Made by a program: the position numbers and the translations under genes | Notes under the pieces: generated by a model | Told to the model about the DNA's origin: nothing | Database searches by the model: none | Seen by the model: the letters and a program-made list of their open reading frames with translations, nothing else | DNA from: Sulfurospirillum sp001602955 | Lineage (GTDB): Bacteria; Campylobacterota; Campylobacteria; Campylobacterales; Sulfurospirillaceae | DNA length: 64,000 nt | Direction of reading: 5' to 3' | Assembly: GCA_001602955.1 (NCBI GenBank) | Contig: LVAC01000022.1 | Coordinates: 191,721-255,720, forward strand | Shown here: piece after piece, positions 1 through 9,196 of the stretch | How positions within the stretch are numbered: position 1 is the first letter of the stretch | How the letters are laid out: each line of letters starts with the position of its first letter

Positions 1-444
1 TTTATAAATCATCAAATCACTATTTCCTTCTTGCACTAACACATCGTTAATCCATAATTGCATCGCAACTTTATGCACATCTGAAGGTTCGATACCGACA
101 AACGTACTCATAACCGCAGCCCCGTTAAAAGCCTTTGCACGTTCCCACGGTAAGCCTTTTGCTTTCAACTCACTCTGCAATGTTCGGTTAGTTAAATCTA
201 AACCGAAACCGACTCCGCAAATTGTTTTATTTCGGATAAGAAATGAAATTTCTCCCTCATAGTGTAATGTTGTTTGTGATTGTGTCGTTAGCGTATGTGT
301 AATAGCAGAATTGGGTTTCATAAAAAGAACCATTGATGTAGGAAGTTCATTATGAAGCTCATAAATATGCTCTACATAATTACGACCGACACAGACGACT
401 TTACTTGGCACAATGCCTTCGCCGTTAAAATGGATTGTATTCAT
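1..444 (-). CDS. FAH-family hydrolase/isomerase, partial (3' end outside window)
   Basis: The visible 148 codons encode the N-terminal part of a fumarylacetoacetate-hydrolase-fold protein. The opening VGRNYVEH resembles the VGxNYxxH motif of the family, and HYEGEISFLI supplies the E-x-E type metal ligands before the conserved hydrophobic strand. Such enzymes hydrolyse or decarboxylate/isomerise 2-oxo acids in aromatic-acid or sugar-acid breakdown; the exact substrate cannot be read here. The ATG at 444 overlaps the stop codon of the upstream pseudouridine synthase gene (ATGA), so the two are probably translated from one mRNA. The C-terminal half, including the third acidic ligand, lies outside the window. 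Confidence 0.8.
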   Translation of the reverse strand, partial: MNTIHFNGEGIVPSKVVCVGRNYVEHIYELHNELPTSMVLFMKPNSAITHTLTTQSQTTLHYEGEISFLIRNKTICGVGFGLDLTNRTLQSELKAKGLPWERAKAFNGAAVMSTFVGIEPSDVHKVAMQLWINDVLVQEGNSDLMIYK

Positions 445-1361
445 TCATTGACCTTTTCTTGGAGTAAGTTATAAAATTCACTTTTGGCATTAAAAGTAGA
501 TTCTATTGCATAGTCAATCCCTTTATAACAAAATGCCAAAGATTGTGCATGCAATAACAATCGCGGGCTCAAGGTTTTACGCGTTTGTTCTTCATGTGTC
601 ATACTTCCGTCTAAAAACCTTTCGGCATCTACTTCGTCGATACCGTAAATCGGATCACCGACGATCGGATGTTTCACGTGGAACAAATGGGCTCTAATTT
701 GATGTTGTCTTCCGGTATAAGGAATTGCCTCAATCAGCGTTGCATGTTTATCTTCAAAATAGCATACGGGAATGACTCGCGTCTGGGAAGGTTTTCCCGT
801 TTCATCAACATGTACTTTCAAACGTATTTGACTTGTTGCAACATCACGCTTGAGCTTAGCATCTATCAAAAATTCATCGGCAATTTTTCCACGCACCAAG
901 GCAAAGTATCGTTTATGTACTTTACGCGCGGCAAAGATAGCTTTTAACTCAATTTCCGCTTTTTTATTTTTTCCTATCAAAACGAGTCCGCTTGTACTTT
1001 TGTCGATACGATGCGCGGCATTAGCATCTTTGCCGTAACGCGATTTAATTTCATCGTTGAGAGTATAACCGTCTGAGCGTTTACGAGGATGGATCATGAC
1101 GCCGCTAGGTTTATCGTAAACTGCAAAATCTTCCGTTTCAAAAACAGGGATAAGTCCTTTGGAAGTTCCTTCAAAAACGACTACGGCAATTTCTCCGGAA
1201 ATGCGAGCTGATTTTCGCGTCAATAGATCATCGTTCACGTAAACACGCTTCCGATCAATCGTTTTTTGTGCCTCGCTCATCGTCATACCGAAAGTATCCA
1301 TTAAAAAACGAAATGCAAGAACGGGTGTTTCTACCGTAAATTTCTTAGTCGTATAAGACAA
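441..1361 (-). CDS. RluA-family pseudouridine synthase
   Basis: A 306-residue protein that should isomerise uridine to pseudouridine in rRNA or tRNA. Residues about 14-66 look like an S4 RNA-binding domain, and the catalytic domain follows; the family motif is seen as HRIDKSTSGL with the catalytic aspartate at about residue 120. GRQHQIRAHL further on is the second conserved RluA block. The member (RluC, RluD or another) cannot be assigned from sequence alone. It is divergent from purB, with a 116-bp gap that must hold both promoters, and its stop overlaps the FAH-family gene downstream by four bases. Confidence 0.88.
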   Translation of the reverse strand: MSYTTKKFTVETPVLAFRFLMDTFGMTMSEAQKTIDRKRVYVNDDLLTRKSARISGEIAVVVFEGTSKGLIPVFETEDFAVYDKPSGVMIHPRKRSDGYTLNDEIKSRYGKDANAAHRIDKSTSGLVLIGKNKKAEIELKAIFAARKVHKRYFALVRGKIADEFLIDAKLKRDVATSQIRLKVHVDETGKPSQTRVIPVCYFEDKHATLIEAIPYTGRQHQIRAHLFHVKHPIVGDPIYGIDEVDAERFLDGSMTHEEQTRKTLSPRLLLHAQSLAFCYKGIDYAIESTFNAKSEFYNLLQEKVNE

Positions 1362-1477
1362 GTTTCAACCCTTTTTTAGTCCTATTTTGTTAAAATTTTA
1401 TCTTCAAAAATAGAATCCATTTTAGATAATTTCATCGTATTTTATCATAGAAAAATCATAAACGAAGAAGGAAGAAG

Positions 1478-2806
1478 ATGGTAGAGCGCTACGCTAGAGA
1501 AGAGATGAAAAAGCATTGGACGATCGAGGCCAAATACAACGCTTGGCTTAAAGTGGAAAAGGCGGCGACCAAAGCGTGGAACAAACTCGGACTTATTCCG
1601 GACGACGATTGTGAAAAAATCTTAACAAATGCAAAATTCGATATTGATCGTATCGATGAAATCGAGAAAGTTACCCGACACGACGTTATCGCTTTTCTTA
1701 CGAGCGTCGCGGATAGCTTAGGCGATGAGAGCAGGTGGGTTCATTACGGTATGACCAGCTCTGATTGTATTGACACGGCCGTTGCACTACAGATGCGCGA
1801 TTCCTTACATGTCATTATTGAAGACGTCAAAGTTTTAATGGAATCGCTCAAAAAAAGAGCAATGGAACACAAAATGACTTTGATGGTCGGCCGCAGTCAC
1901 GGTATTCACGGCGAACCGATTACCTTCGGGTTAGTGCTTGCCATTTGGTACGAAGAAATTAAACGAAGTCTTAAAAATCTTGAAAACGTCATGGAAGTGA
2001 TCTCCGTAGGGCAGATTAGCGGTGCGATGGGAAATATGGCACACTCACCGATCGAACTCGAAGAACTTGTATGTGAAGAATTAGGACTTAAACCGGCTCC
2101 CGTGTCTAATCAAGTCATTCAACGCGATCGTTATGCCGCACTGATGAACGCACTTGCACTTTTGGCTTCCAGTTGCGAAAAAATTGCCGTTGCAATTCGA
2201 CATTACCAACGAACCGAAGTCTATGAATGCGAAGAGTTTTTTGAAAAAGGGCAAAAAGGAAGTTCGGCAATGCCGCACAAACGCAATCCCGTTTTAAGCG
2301 AAAACATTACGGGTCTTTGTCGAATGATTCGCTCGTACGCTATCCCCGCTATGGAAAACGTTGCATTATGGCATGAAAGAGACATTAGCCACAGCTCGGT
2401 CGAACGCTTTATTTTACCGGACGGTTTCATTACCGCCGATTTTATGCTAACCCGTTTAAATAGCGTTATTTCCAAATTAGTCGTCTATCCCGAAAACATG
2501 ATGAAAAACCTCAATCTTACGGGCGGACTGGTTTTTTCACAACGTATTTTGCTCGAGTTACCTTTATGCGGCGTTTCACGTGAAGATGCTTACAAAATCG
2601 TCCAAAGAAATGCCATGAAAGTCTGGGAAGATTTACAGCAGGGCAAAGCGGCTCTCAACGCCAAAGGCGAAAGCCTCTATCTTCAAAATCTCCTTAGCGA
2701 TGAAGATTTAAGAGCGAACCTCAGCGAAGCGCAAATAAGAGAATGCTTTAATTACGATTACTATACAAAAAACGTCGATAAAATCTTCCAAAGGGTATTC
2801 AAATAA
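1478..2806 (+). CDS. purB: adenylosuccinate lyase
   Basis: A 442-residue fumarase/aspartase-superfamily enzyme that removes fumarate from adenylosuccinate and from SAICAR in purine synthesis. The superfamily signature SSAMPHKRNP sits at residues 262-271 with the flexible catalytic serine loop, and the TSSD and GRSHGIHGEP motifs that hold catalytic histidines are present (about residues 91 and 141). The start is the ATG preceded by GAAGGAAGAAG. Its stop codon shares one base with the start of nrdA (TAATG), so purine synthesis and nucleotide reduction are translationally coupled here. It acts as a cytoplasmic tetramer in known family members. Confidence 0.95.
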   Translation: MVERYAREEMKKHWTIEAKYNAWLKVEKAATKAWNKLGLIPDDDCEKILTNAKFDIDRIDEIEKVTRHDVIAFLTSVADSLGDESRWVHYGMTSSDCIDTAVALQMRDSLHVIIEDVKVLMESLKKRAMEHKMTLMVGRSHGIHGEPITFGLVLAIWYEEIKRSLKNLENVMEVISVGQISGAMGNMAHSPIELEELVCEELGLKPAPVSNQVIQRDRYAALMNALALLASSCEKIAVAIRHYQRTEVYECEEFFEKGQKGSSAMPHKRNPVLSENITGLCRMIRSYAIPAMENVALWHERDISHSSVERFILPDGFITADFMLTRLNSVISKLVVYPENMMKNLNLTGGLVFSQRILLELPLCGVSREDAYKIVQRNAMKVWEDLQQGKAALNAKGESLYLQNLLSDEDLRANLSEAQIRECFNYDYYTKNVDKIFQRVFK

Positions 2807-5172
2807 TGCTAACCGTTCAAAAGCGTAATGGTCGTACCGAGCCGCTCGATATTTCAAAAATACAAAAATACACAAGTTCTGCTATCAAAGGCTTGGAGAA
2901 TGTGTCGCAAAGCGAACTGGAAGTCGATGCAAAAATTCAATTTCGCGATCAAATTACGACCGAAGAAATTCAAAAAACATTGATTAAAACCGCAGTCGAT
3001 AAAATCGATATCGATCGACCGAACTGGACCTATGTCGCCGCGCGTCTTTTTTTATACGACTTGTACCATAAGGTCAACGGTTTTACGGGATACGGTAACT
3101 TCGGCGAATATCTCGAACGAGGCGAAAAAGCGGGACGTATTGCCTTAGGACTTAAGGAAAAATACGACCTTAAAGAATTGGAAGCGTACATTCAACCCGA
3201 GCGCGATTTGCAATTTACCTACCTTGGGATCAAAACTTTGCACGATCGCTACTTGATTAAGGACAAACAAGGAAAACCGATCGAATTGCCGCAACATATG
3301 TTTATGGCAATCGCAATGTTTTTGGCACAAAATGAACTCAACTCGATGGATTGGGCAAAAAAATTCTACGATGTTATCAGCAAATTCGAAGTTATGTTGG
3401 CCACGCCGACGCTTTCCAATGCACGAACAACACGCCATCAGCTAAGCTCGTGTTATATCGGCAGTACACCCGATAATATCGAAGGCATTTTCGATTCCTA
3501 CAAAGAGATGTCACTTCTAAGTAAATTCGGCGGCGGAATCGGATGGGATTGGAACTTGGTTCGCTCGATGGGAGGTATGATCGACGGGCATAAAAATGCC
3601 GCAGGCGGTATTATCCCGTTCCTCAAAATCACCAACGATATCGCGATCGCCGTCGATCAACTCGGTACACGTAAAGGTGCTATCGCCGTTTATATCGAAC
3701 CGTGGCATATGGACGTATCCGACTTTTTGGATTTGAAGAAAAACTCAGGAGAAGAGCGTCGTCGTGCCCATGATCTTTTCCCCGCCTTGTGGATTAACGA
3801 TCTGTTTATGAAACGCGTCGAAGCAAATGCTATTTGGACGCTTTTCGATCCTGCGGAAACATCCGATCTTTCCGAGGTCTACGGAGAAGAATTTGAACGT
3901 CGCTATCTAGCCTATGAGCAAAACGAGTCCATCTCCAAAGAACATATTCCGGCAAAAGAGCTGTGGAAAAAGATTTTAACGAGCTATTTTGAGAGCGGAA
4001 GTCCGTTTCTTTGCTTCAAAGACAACGCCAATAAAGTCAATCCAAACGACCACGTCGGCATTATTCGCAGCTCCAATCTCTGTACGGAAATCTTTCAGAA
4101 CACCGCACCGAACCATTATAAAATCAAAGTCGTTTACAATGACGGCAGCATCGATACGTTTGAAGAGACCGACAGAGTAACGGTCGATAGCGGACTTAGC
4201 AAAGAAGCAAAAAAAATTACGGCACTCGATTCAATTAACGGAAAAGATATTTTTATCGTTGAGAAAGAGATGGTCGAAGGTAAAACCGCCGTGTGCAATT
4301 TGGCGAGCGTCAACCTTTCCAAAATTCATACGAAAGAAGATATCGAGCGAACGATCCCCATTGCGATTCGTATGCTCGATAACGTGATCGATCTCAATTT
4401 CTACCCGCACGCTAAAGTGAAACATACGAATATGAAATCACGTGCCATAGGATTAGGAGTTATGGGCGAAGCGCAAATGCTTGCCGAAGCACATATCGCA
4501 TGGGGAAGCTACGATCATTTTAGCAAGATAGACGAAGTGATGGAAGCCATTAGCTATAACGCCATTCTCGCCTCATCCAATCTGGCTATCGAAAAAGGGG
4601 TTTATCCGGAATTTCAGGGATCGAAATGGAGCAGGGGAATTTTCCCTATCGACACGGCAAACGAAGAGGCAAAAAAGCTGGTTGATCGCGGAGGCTTATT
4701 CGGTTACATGTACGATTGGGAAAGCCTGAGAGAGCGCGTGAAGAAAAACGGTATGCGTAACGGTTACCTCATGGCCATTGCACCGACGAGCTCGATCTCC
4801 ATTTTGGTCGGAACGACACAAACGATCGAACCCGTTTACAAACGCAAATGGTTTGAAGAAAACCTATCGGGCATGATTCCGGTCGTCGTACCCAACCTCA
4901 GCCCAGAAACATGGGGATTTTATACGCCGGCATACGATTTGGATCAAAAAGTCCTCATCAAAGCGGGAGCCATTCGACAAAAATGGATCGACCAAGGGCA
5001 AAGCCTCAATATCTTTATGACCTTAGATAAAGCCAGCGGAAAATACCTAAACGATATTTACATGTTAGGCTGGAAACTCGGTATTAAATCAACCTACTAT
5101 CTCCGATCGCAATCGCCGGAGAGTAAAATTGAAGTTGCCGATCGCAGTATCGAATGTGAAGGATGTCAATAG
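2806..5172 (+). CDS. nrdA: ribonucleoside-diphosphate reductase, large subunit (class Ia)
   Basis: A 788-residue catalytic subunit that reduces ribonucleoside diphosphates to deoxy forms. An ATP-cone occupies about residues 1-90. The catalytic cysteines are visible: C216 (SSCYIGS) and C497 (VCNLASVNL) as the redox pair, C426 (SNLCTEI) as the thiyl-radical residue, and the C-terminal shuttle pair C784/C787 (ECEGCQ). Compared with E. coli NrdA, where the last two active-site cysteines are 23 residues apart, here they are 71 apart, so about 48 residues are inserted; I recall similar insertions in Campylobacter NrdA. The partner gene nrdB lies 52 kb away at 57.0-58.1 kb rather than beside it. Confidence 0.94.
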   Translation: MLTVQKRNGRTEPLDISKIQKYTSSAIKGLENVSQSELEVDAKIQFRDQITTEEIQKTLIKTAVDKIDIDRPNWTYVAARLFLYDLYHKVNGFTGYGNFGEYLERGEKAGRIALGLKEKYDLKELEAYIQPERDLQFTYLGIKTLHDRYLIKDKQGKPIELPQHMFMAIAMFLAQNELNSMDWAKKFYDVISKFEVMLATPTLSNARTTRHQLSSCYIGSTPDNIEGIFDSYKEMSLLSKFGGGIGWDWNLVRSMGGMIDGHKNAAGGIIPFLKITNDIAIAVDQLGTRKGAIAVYIEPWHMDVSDFLDLKKNSGEERRRAHDLFPALWINDLFMKRVEANAIWTLFDPAETSDLSEVYGEEFERRYLAYEQNESISKEHIPAKELWKKILTSYFESGSPFLCFKDNANKVNPNDHVGIIRSSNLCTEIFQNTAPNHYKIKVVYNDGSIDTFEETDRVTVDSGLSKEAKKITALDSINGKDIFIVEKEMVEGKTAVCNLASVNLSKIHTKEDIERTIPIAIRMLDNVIDLNFYPHAKVKHTNMKSRAIGLGVMGEAQMLAEAHIAWGSYDHFSKIDEVMEAISYNAILASSNLAIEKGVYPEFQGSKWSRGIFPIDTANEEAKKLVDRGGLFGYMYDWESLRERVKKNGMRNGYLMAIAPTSSISILVGTTQTIEPVYKRKWFEENLSGMIPVVVPNLSPETWGFYTPAYDLDQKVLIKAGAIRQKWIDQGQSLNIFMTLDKASGKYLNDIYMLGWKLGIKSTYYLRSQSPESKIEVADRSIECEGCQ

Positions 5173-5243
5173 ACGTGATACCGCAACGTTCGTAGAAAAA
5201 GGTATTTTACGCAACGTTGCATTTTGCATTAAAAGGATTTAAC

Positions 5244-5942
5244 ATGAAAACCATCGGTTTAATCGGCGGTATGAGTTGGGAATCGACCCTGTTGTATTAT
5301 AAACTTCTAAACGAAGGGGTCAAAGAACGTTTGGGAGGGCTTCATAGCGCACAAATTATTTTACATTCCGTGGATTTTGCCCCGATCGCTCGTATGCAAA
5401 ACGAAGGACGCTGGGATGAGGCGAGCATTACATTGACGCAAGCCGCTCTTTCATTGGAACATGCCGGAGCGGACGTCATTTTACTCTGCACCAATACCAT
5501 GCATAAAATGGCACCGTTTATCACACCGTATCTTAAAACGCCTTTTTTGCATATCGCGGAAGCGACGGCCAATACGCTGAAAAAAAACCGCGTCAAAAAA
5601 GCACTTTTATTCGGAACCAAATTTACGATGCAAGAAAGTTTTTACAAAGATATTTTGCACTTCCACGGTATTGACGTACTCATACCGAATGAAGAGGAAA
5701 TTCAAACGATCAATCAGATTATTTTTTCCGAATTGTGTGTCGGCAAAATTGAAACACCCTCTTTGAACTTTTTTGTAACACTGATTCAAAACTATCAAAA
5801 AGAACATGCCGATTTAGATGCGGTCATCTTAGGATGTACGGAAATCGGTCTGCTCCTTCATCAAAAAGACTCGATGCTACCGCTTTTTAATACGACGACT
5901 ATCCATGTCGACGAAGCGTTAGAATACGCTTTGAAATCTTGA
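5244..5942 (+). CDS. aspartate/glutamate racemase family protein
   Basis: A 232-residue pyridoxal-independent racemase that should interconvert L- and D-aspartate (or glutamate) with two cysteines. The N-terminal IGLIGGMSWEST, the first catalytic cysteine in LLCTNTMHK and the second in LGCTEIGLL are all typical of the YgeA/aspartate racemase group. The ATG at 5244 is chosen over an in-frame ATG 27 bases upstream because AAAAGGA stands just before it and the family begins at this point. It follows nrdA after 71 bases and is followed by a clear terminator, so it may be the last gene of the purB–nrdA transcript. Confidence 0.85.
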   Translation: MKTIGLIGGMSWESTLLYYKLLNEGVKERLGGLHSAQIILHSVDFAPIARMQNEGRWDEASITLTQAALSLEHAGADVILLCTNTMHKMAPFITPYLKTPFLHIAEATANTLKKNRVKKALLFGTKFTMQESFYKDILHFHGIDVLIPNEEEIQTINQIIFSELCVGKIETPSLNFFVTLIQNYQKEHADLDAVILGCTEIGLLLHQKDSMLPLFNTTTIHVDEALEYALKS

Positions 5943-5988
5943 AATATAAATAAATTATATTAATTTATTTTTTTAATATAAAATAGGA

Positions 5989-6023
5989 AAAAGTCCTTTT
6001 AAAATCTTATATAAAGGACTTTT
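5989..6023 (+). terminator. intrinsic terminator after the racemase gene
   Basis: AAAAGTCCTTTT and AAAGGACTTTT form a stem of about 10 bp with an AT-rich loop, flanked on both sides by A/T runs. It lies 47 bases after the racemase stop and separates this transcript from the nrdD promoter. Confidence 0.8.
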
Positions 6024-6065
6024 ATCTTATTAAGAAATAATGGCATAAAAATTCATTTTTTAGAG

Positions 6066-6083
6066 TGTGACATATTTGTCGCA
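6066..6083. promoter_or_regulatory. palindrome upstream of nrdD, candidate operator
   Basis: TGTGACATATTTGTCGCA is an 18-bp near-perfect inverted repeat (TGTGACA and TGTCGCA around a 4-base centre). It lies about 36 bases upstream of the likely -10 box TATAAT at 6120-6125 of nrdD, where a regulator could act. Its half-sites resemble those of the CRP/FNR superfamily only loosely, so the regulator is unknown. Confidence 0.4.
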
Positions 6084-6119
6084 GGTTAATTATTAAGTTT
6101 TTTTAAATTTTATACTTAC

Positions 6120-6125
6120 TATAAT
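6120..6125 (+). promoter_or_regulatory. -10 box of nrdD promoter
   Basis: TATAAT within TTACTATAAT, 30 bases before the nrdD ATG and after an AT-rich tract; this is the usual form of housekeeping promoters in this phylum, which depend little on a -35 box. Confidence 0.6.
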
Positions 6126-6155
6126 CTTTCATACTTTATTCTACTTAGGACAACC

Positions 6156-8270
6156 ATGCTAACCAAAGTACTCAAACGTGACGGCACAACCGAAGAGTTC
6201 CTCCCTTTTAAGATTGAAGATGCCATCAAAAAAGCATTTAAAAGCGAAGGGGTTACCTACGATCAATCTATTTTCGACGAAATTATCAAACGTATCGAGA
6301 AAAAACGCGTTGCGGCGGTTGAAGACTTTCAAGATATGATTGAGCAGGAACTCTATAAAGCACGTTACTTTGACGTTATGCGCTCTTTTATGCTTTACCG
6401 CCATACGCATAAAATGCAACGAGAGCACATCTACGGACTCAGCGAAGATACGACGTACGTCAATTCGAGCCAAACGATTGAAGAGTACATCGGTAAAAGC
6501 GACTGGAGGATCAAAGCCAATTCCAATACGGGATATTCCAACGCCGGACTCGTCAATAATACCGCAGGTAAAGTCATCGCCAATTACTGGCTCGATAAAA
6601 TCTATTCCAAAGAAGAGGGATTGGCACACCGAAACGGCGACTATCACATTCATGATCTTGATTGTTTGACCGCGTATTGCGCGGGTTGGAGTTTGCGCGT
6701 TCTTTTGGATGAGGGCTTTAACGGCGTACGCGGACGCGTAGAGAGTCGACCTCCTCAACATTTTCGCGAAGCTTTAGGGCAAATGGCAAACTTTTTAGGA
6801 ATCCTTCAAAGCGAGTGGGCCGGTGCACAGGCGTTTAGCTCGTTTGATACGTATTTAGCACCGTATGCGTTTAAAGATAAAATTTCGTTCAAAGAGATTA
6901 AAAAAGCGATTCGTAGTTTTATTTATAACCTAAACGTTCCGGCGCGTTGGGGACAAAGTCCTTTTACGAATATTACGATCGATTGGACCGTCCCAAAAGA
7001 TTTGGCGGATCAAATTCCGACTTCGAGCCAAACACATCTGTTTAAAGGCATTAACGACGCCGAACTTTTAAGCGAAGCAAAAAAAAGGGGCGTAAACTCT
7101 TTGGAAGCAATGACGTACAAACACTTTCAAGCGGAAATGAACCTTATTAACAAGGCTTACTACGAAGTTATGACGGAAGGCGATAAAACGGGTCAACCGT
7201 TTACGTTTCCGATTCCGACCGTTAACATTACCGAAGATTTCGACTGGGACGGAGAAAATACCGATTTACTTTTTGAAAATACGGCTAAAATCGGCTCTTC
7301 TTACTTCCAAAATTTTATCGGAAGTCAATACGTGCGAGACGAAAACGGAAAGCTCGTCGAAAATCCTAAAGCGTATAAACCAGGACATGTACGTTCCATG
7401 TGTTGCAGACTCCAATTGGATTTAAGAGAGCTTTTAAAACGTGGCGGAGGGCTTTTCGGAAGTGCCGAAATGACGGGAAGCATCGGTGTCGTTACGTTAA
7501 ATATGGCACGTTTAGGATATCTCTATAAAGGTGATAAAGAGACCTTAATGGAACGCTTCGAATACCTAATGGATTTAGCCAAATCGACGTTAGAGAAAAA
7601 ACGGGTTTTTGTCCAAGAGATGTACAATCGCGGACTCTATCCGTATACGGCACGCTATTTACCGGGATTTAACAGCCATTTTTCGACCATCGGCGTAAAC
7701 GGCATTAATGAGATGATTCGTAACTTTACGGGCGACAAGCATAACATAACCGATGAATTCGGAATGAAATTTGCTCATGAAATTTTAGAGTTTATGCGCG
7801 CAAAAATGGTTCAGTATCAAGAAGAAACCGGCAACCTTTACAACCTTGAAGCCACGCCGGCGGAGGGGACGACGTACCGCTTTGCGAAAGAAGATAAAAA
7901 AAGATTTGCCGATATTATTCAAGCAGGTTCGGGAAAGAACGTTTACTATACGAACTCTTCTCAATTGCCTGCCAATTTTACCGACGATCCGTTTGAAGCA
8001 CTCGATATGCAAGACGATTTGCAGTGCTCTTACACCGGCGGTACGGTTTTACACCTTTACATGAAAGAGCGCATTAGCTCTAGCGAAGCATGCAAAAAAT
8101 TGGTTAAAAACATTATTACCAATTATCGTATGCCGTATTTGACGATTACGCCGGTTTTCTCGGTTTGCGAAAAACACGGTTATATCAGCGGGGAACATGA
8201 GTTTTGTCCAAAATGCGACGAAGAATTATTAGAGCAATACCACAAAGAGGAGGGTGAAGCAGCGTCATGA
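6156..8270 (+). CDS. nrdD: anaerobic ribonucleoside-triphosphate reductase, body without the glycyl-radical loop
   Basis: A 704-residue class III ribonucleotide reductase. An N-terminal ATP-cone (about residues 1-90) is followed by the ten-stranded barrel with the conserved cysteine block MCCRLQLD and the TGSIGVVTLN segment. The C-terminal zinc site is seen as CEKHG and CPKC. What is missing is the RVxGY glycyl-radical motif that normally follows the zinc site in the same chain: the reading frame stops 17 residues after CPKC. That motif is found in the next, overlapping frame (8267-8431). The enzyme makes dNTPs from NTPs without oxygen, using the radical installed by NrdG. Confidence 0.93.
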   Translation: MLTKVLKRDGTTEEFLPFKIEDAIKKAFKSEGVTYDQSIFDEIIKRIEKKRVAAVEDFQDMIEQELYKARYFDVMRSFMLYRHTHKMQREHIYGLSEDTTYVNSSQTIEEYIGKSDWRIKANSNTGYSNAGLVNNTAGKVIANYWLDKIYSKEEGLAHRNGDYHIHDLDCLTAYCAGWSLRVLLDEGFNGVRGRVESRPPQHFREALGQMANFLGILQSEWAGAQAFSSFDTYLAPYAFKDKISFKEIKKAIRSFIYNLNVPARWGQSPFTNITIDWTVPKDLADQIPTSSQTHLFKGINDAELLSEAKKRGVNSLEAMTYKHFQAEMNLINKAYYEVMTEGDKTGQPFTFPIPTVNITEDFDWDGENTDLLFENTAKIGSSYFQNFIGSQYVRDENGKLVENPKAYKPGHVRSMCCRLQLDLRELLKRGGGLFGSAEMTGSIGVVTLNMARLGYLYKGDKETLMERFEYLMDLAKSTLEKKRVFVQEMYNRGLYPYTARYLPGFNSHFSTIGVNGINEMIRNFTGDKHNITDEFGMKFAHEILEFMRAKMVQYQEETGNLYNLEATPAEGTTYRFAKEDKKRFADIIQAGSGKNVYYTNSSQLPANFTDDPFEALDMQDDLQCSYTGGTVLHLYMKERISSSEACKKLVKNIITNYRMPYLTITPVFSVCEKHGYISGEHEFCPKCDEELLEQYHKEEGEAAS

Positions 8271-8431
8271 GTAAAACGGAAATTTTAGAGAAATTACGGG
8301 AAAAACGAACGAAATGTATCGTTTATACACGCGTTATGGGCTATCACAGACCCGTAGAGAGTTTCAACGTAGGTAAATTAGGCGAACACAAAGAACGTGT
8401 CCAATTTGTTGAAAAATGTGCTTGCCGATAA
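8267..8431 (+). CDS. small glycyl-radical subunit of the anaerobic ribonucleotide reductase
   Basis: A 54-residue frame that carries the piece lacking in NrdD. Residues 22-26 read RVMGY, the class III glycyl-radical motif, with Gly25 as the expected radical site, and residues 33-44 (FNVGK..E...R) match the segment that follows it in known NrdD proteins. Residues 1-16 are charged and probably helical. Its ATG overlaps the nrdD stop (ATGA), with AGGAGG 12 bases upstream, and its end overlaps nrdG by 35 bases. I infer that it docks onto NrdD to complete the active site. The alternative is a frameshift that split an ancestral single gene; the ribosome-binding site and four-base overlap favour a real gene. 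Confidence 0.8.
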   Translation: MSKTEILEKLREKRTKCIVYTRVMGYHRPVESFNVGKLGEHKERVQFVEKCACR

Positions 8432-9098
8432 GGCGATCCACAGTATCACGAAATTTACGACGCTGGATTTTCCCAATCGTCTAGCGTCGATTTTTTGGTT
8501 TGCCAAATGCAATATGGCATGTCCTTACTGCTACAATCCGCAAATCGTACGGGGAGAGGGTCTCGTTAGCCTCGAAGAAGCCCTGAATTTCTTACAATCC
8601 CGACAAAACAGACTGGACGGTGTTGTCTTAAGCGGAGGCGAATGCACGCTTTACCCGCACCTTGAGGCCTTGACATGTGAAATCAAACGACTAGGTTTTC
8701 AAATCAAAATCGATACCAACGGTTCCAATCCGACATTATTGGAGCGATTGATCGAAAATGAAATGATCGACTACGTTGCACTCGATTACAAAGCACCGTT
8801 AGAAAAATACGAAGCACTCGTTCATTATCGACATGTCGAACGCTTTGAACACAGCTTAGAGCTTTTGATACGCTCCGAAATACCTTTTGAAGTCAGGACG
8901 ACGCTTCACAACGATCTTTTAAGCGTCGAAGACATTAATGCCGTAATTCAAGACTTACATGTCAAAGGTTACCGCGGTACGTATTACCTGCAACGCTACT
9001 TACATGTCGAAGAGACGATGGGAAATACGATGCCGCCTCGAAACGTTTTCGACCGTACGAAACTTTCAAACTTACTTCCGATTAGCTTTCGAAATTAA
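8397..9098 (+). CDS. nrdG: anaerobic ribonucleotide reductase activating protein (radical SAM)
   Basis: A radical-SAM activase of about 230 residues that uses S-adenosylmethionine and a [4Fe-4S] cluster to place the glycyl radical on its partner. The cluster motif CNMACPYCYN (C38, C42, C45, CX3CX2C) and the GGE motif in LSGGECTL are plain. No ATG is available near the conserved N terminus, so the start must be GTG at 8397 or 8418, or TTG at 8406/8409; 8397 is preferred because weak AAAGAA precedes it. All these starts lie inside the 54-residue gene, showing tight coupling of nrdD, the small subunit and nrdG. Confidence 0.88.
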   Translation: MSNLLKNVLADKAIHSITKFTTLDFPNRLASIFWFAKCNMACPYCYNPQIVRGEGLVSLEEALNFLQSRQNRLDGVVLSGGECTLYPHLEALTCEIKRLGFQIKIDTNGSNPTLLERLIENEMIDYVALDYKAPLEKYEALVHYRHVERFEHSLELLIRSEIPFEVRTTLHNDLLSVEDINAVIQDLHVKGYRGTYYLQRYLHVEETMGNTMPPRNVFDRTKLSNLLPISFRN

Positions 9099-9196
9099 GT
9101 CGATCGAAACGCTTCGAATCGTTAAAATCGCTCTTGCGATCGGTACGATTCCCGCCACAAAAAAGAGGCTTTAATACATTTTAAAATCGGTTTGGG

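Noticed and set aside
4081..4296. Intein in nrdA
   Set aside because: The extra stretch is only about 48 residues and lacks the start Cys/Ser and His-Asn end of inteins.
6159..6761. 200-codon open frame on the minus strand inside nrdD
   Set aside because: Antisense shadow of a well-conserved gene; its residues show no domain and no ribosome-binding site.
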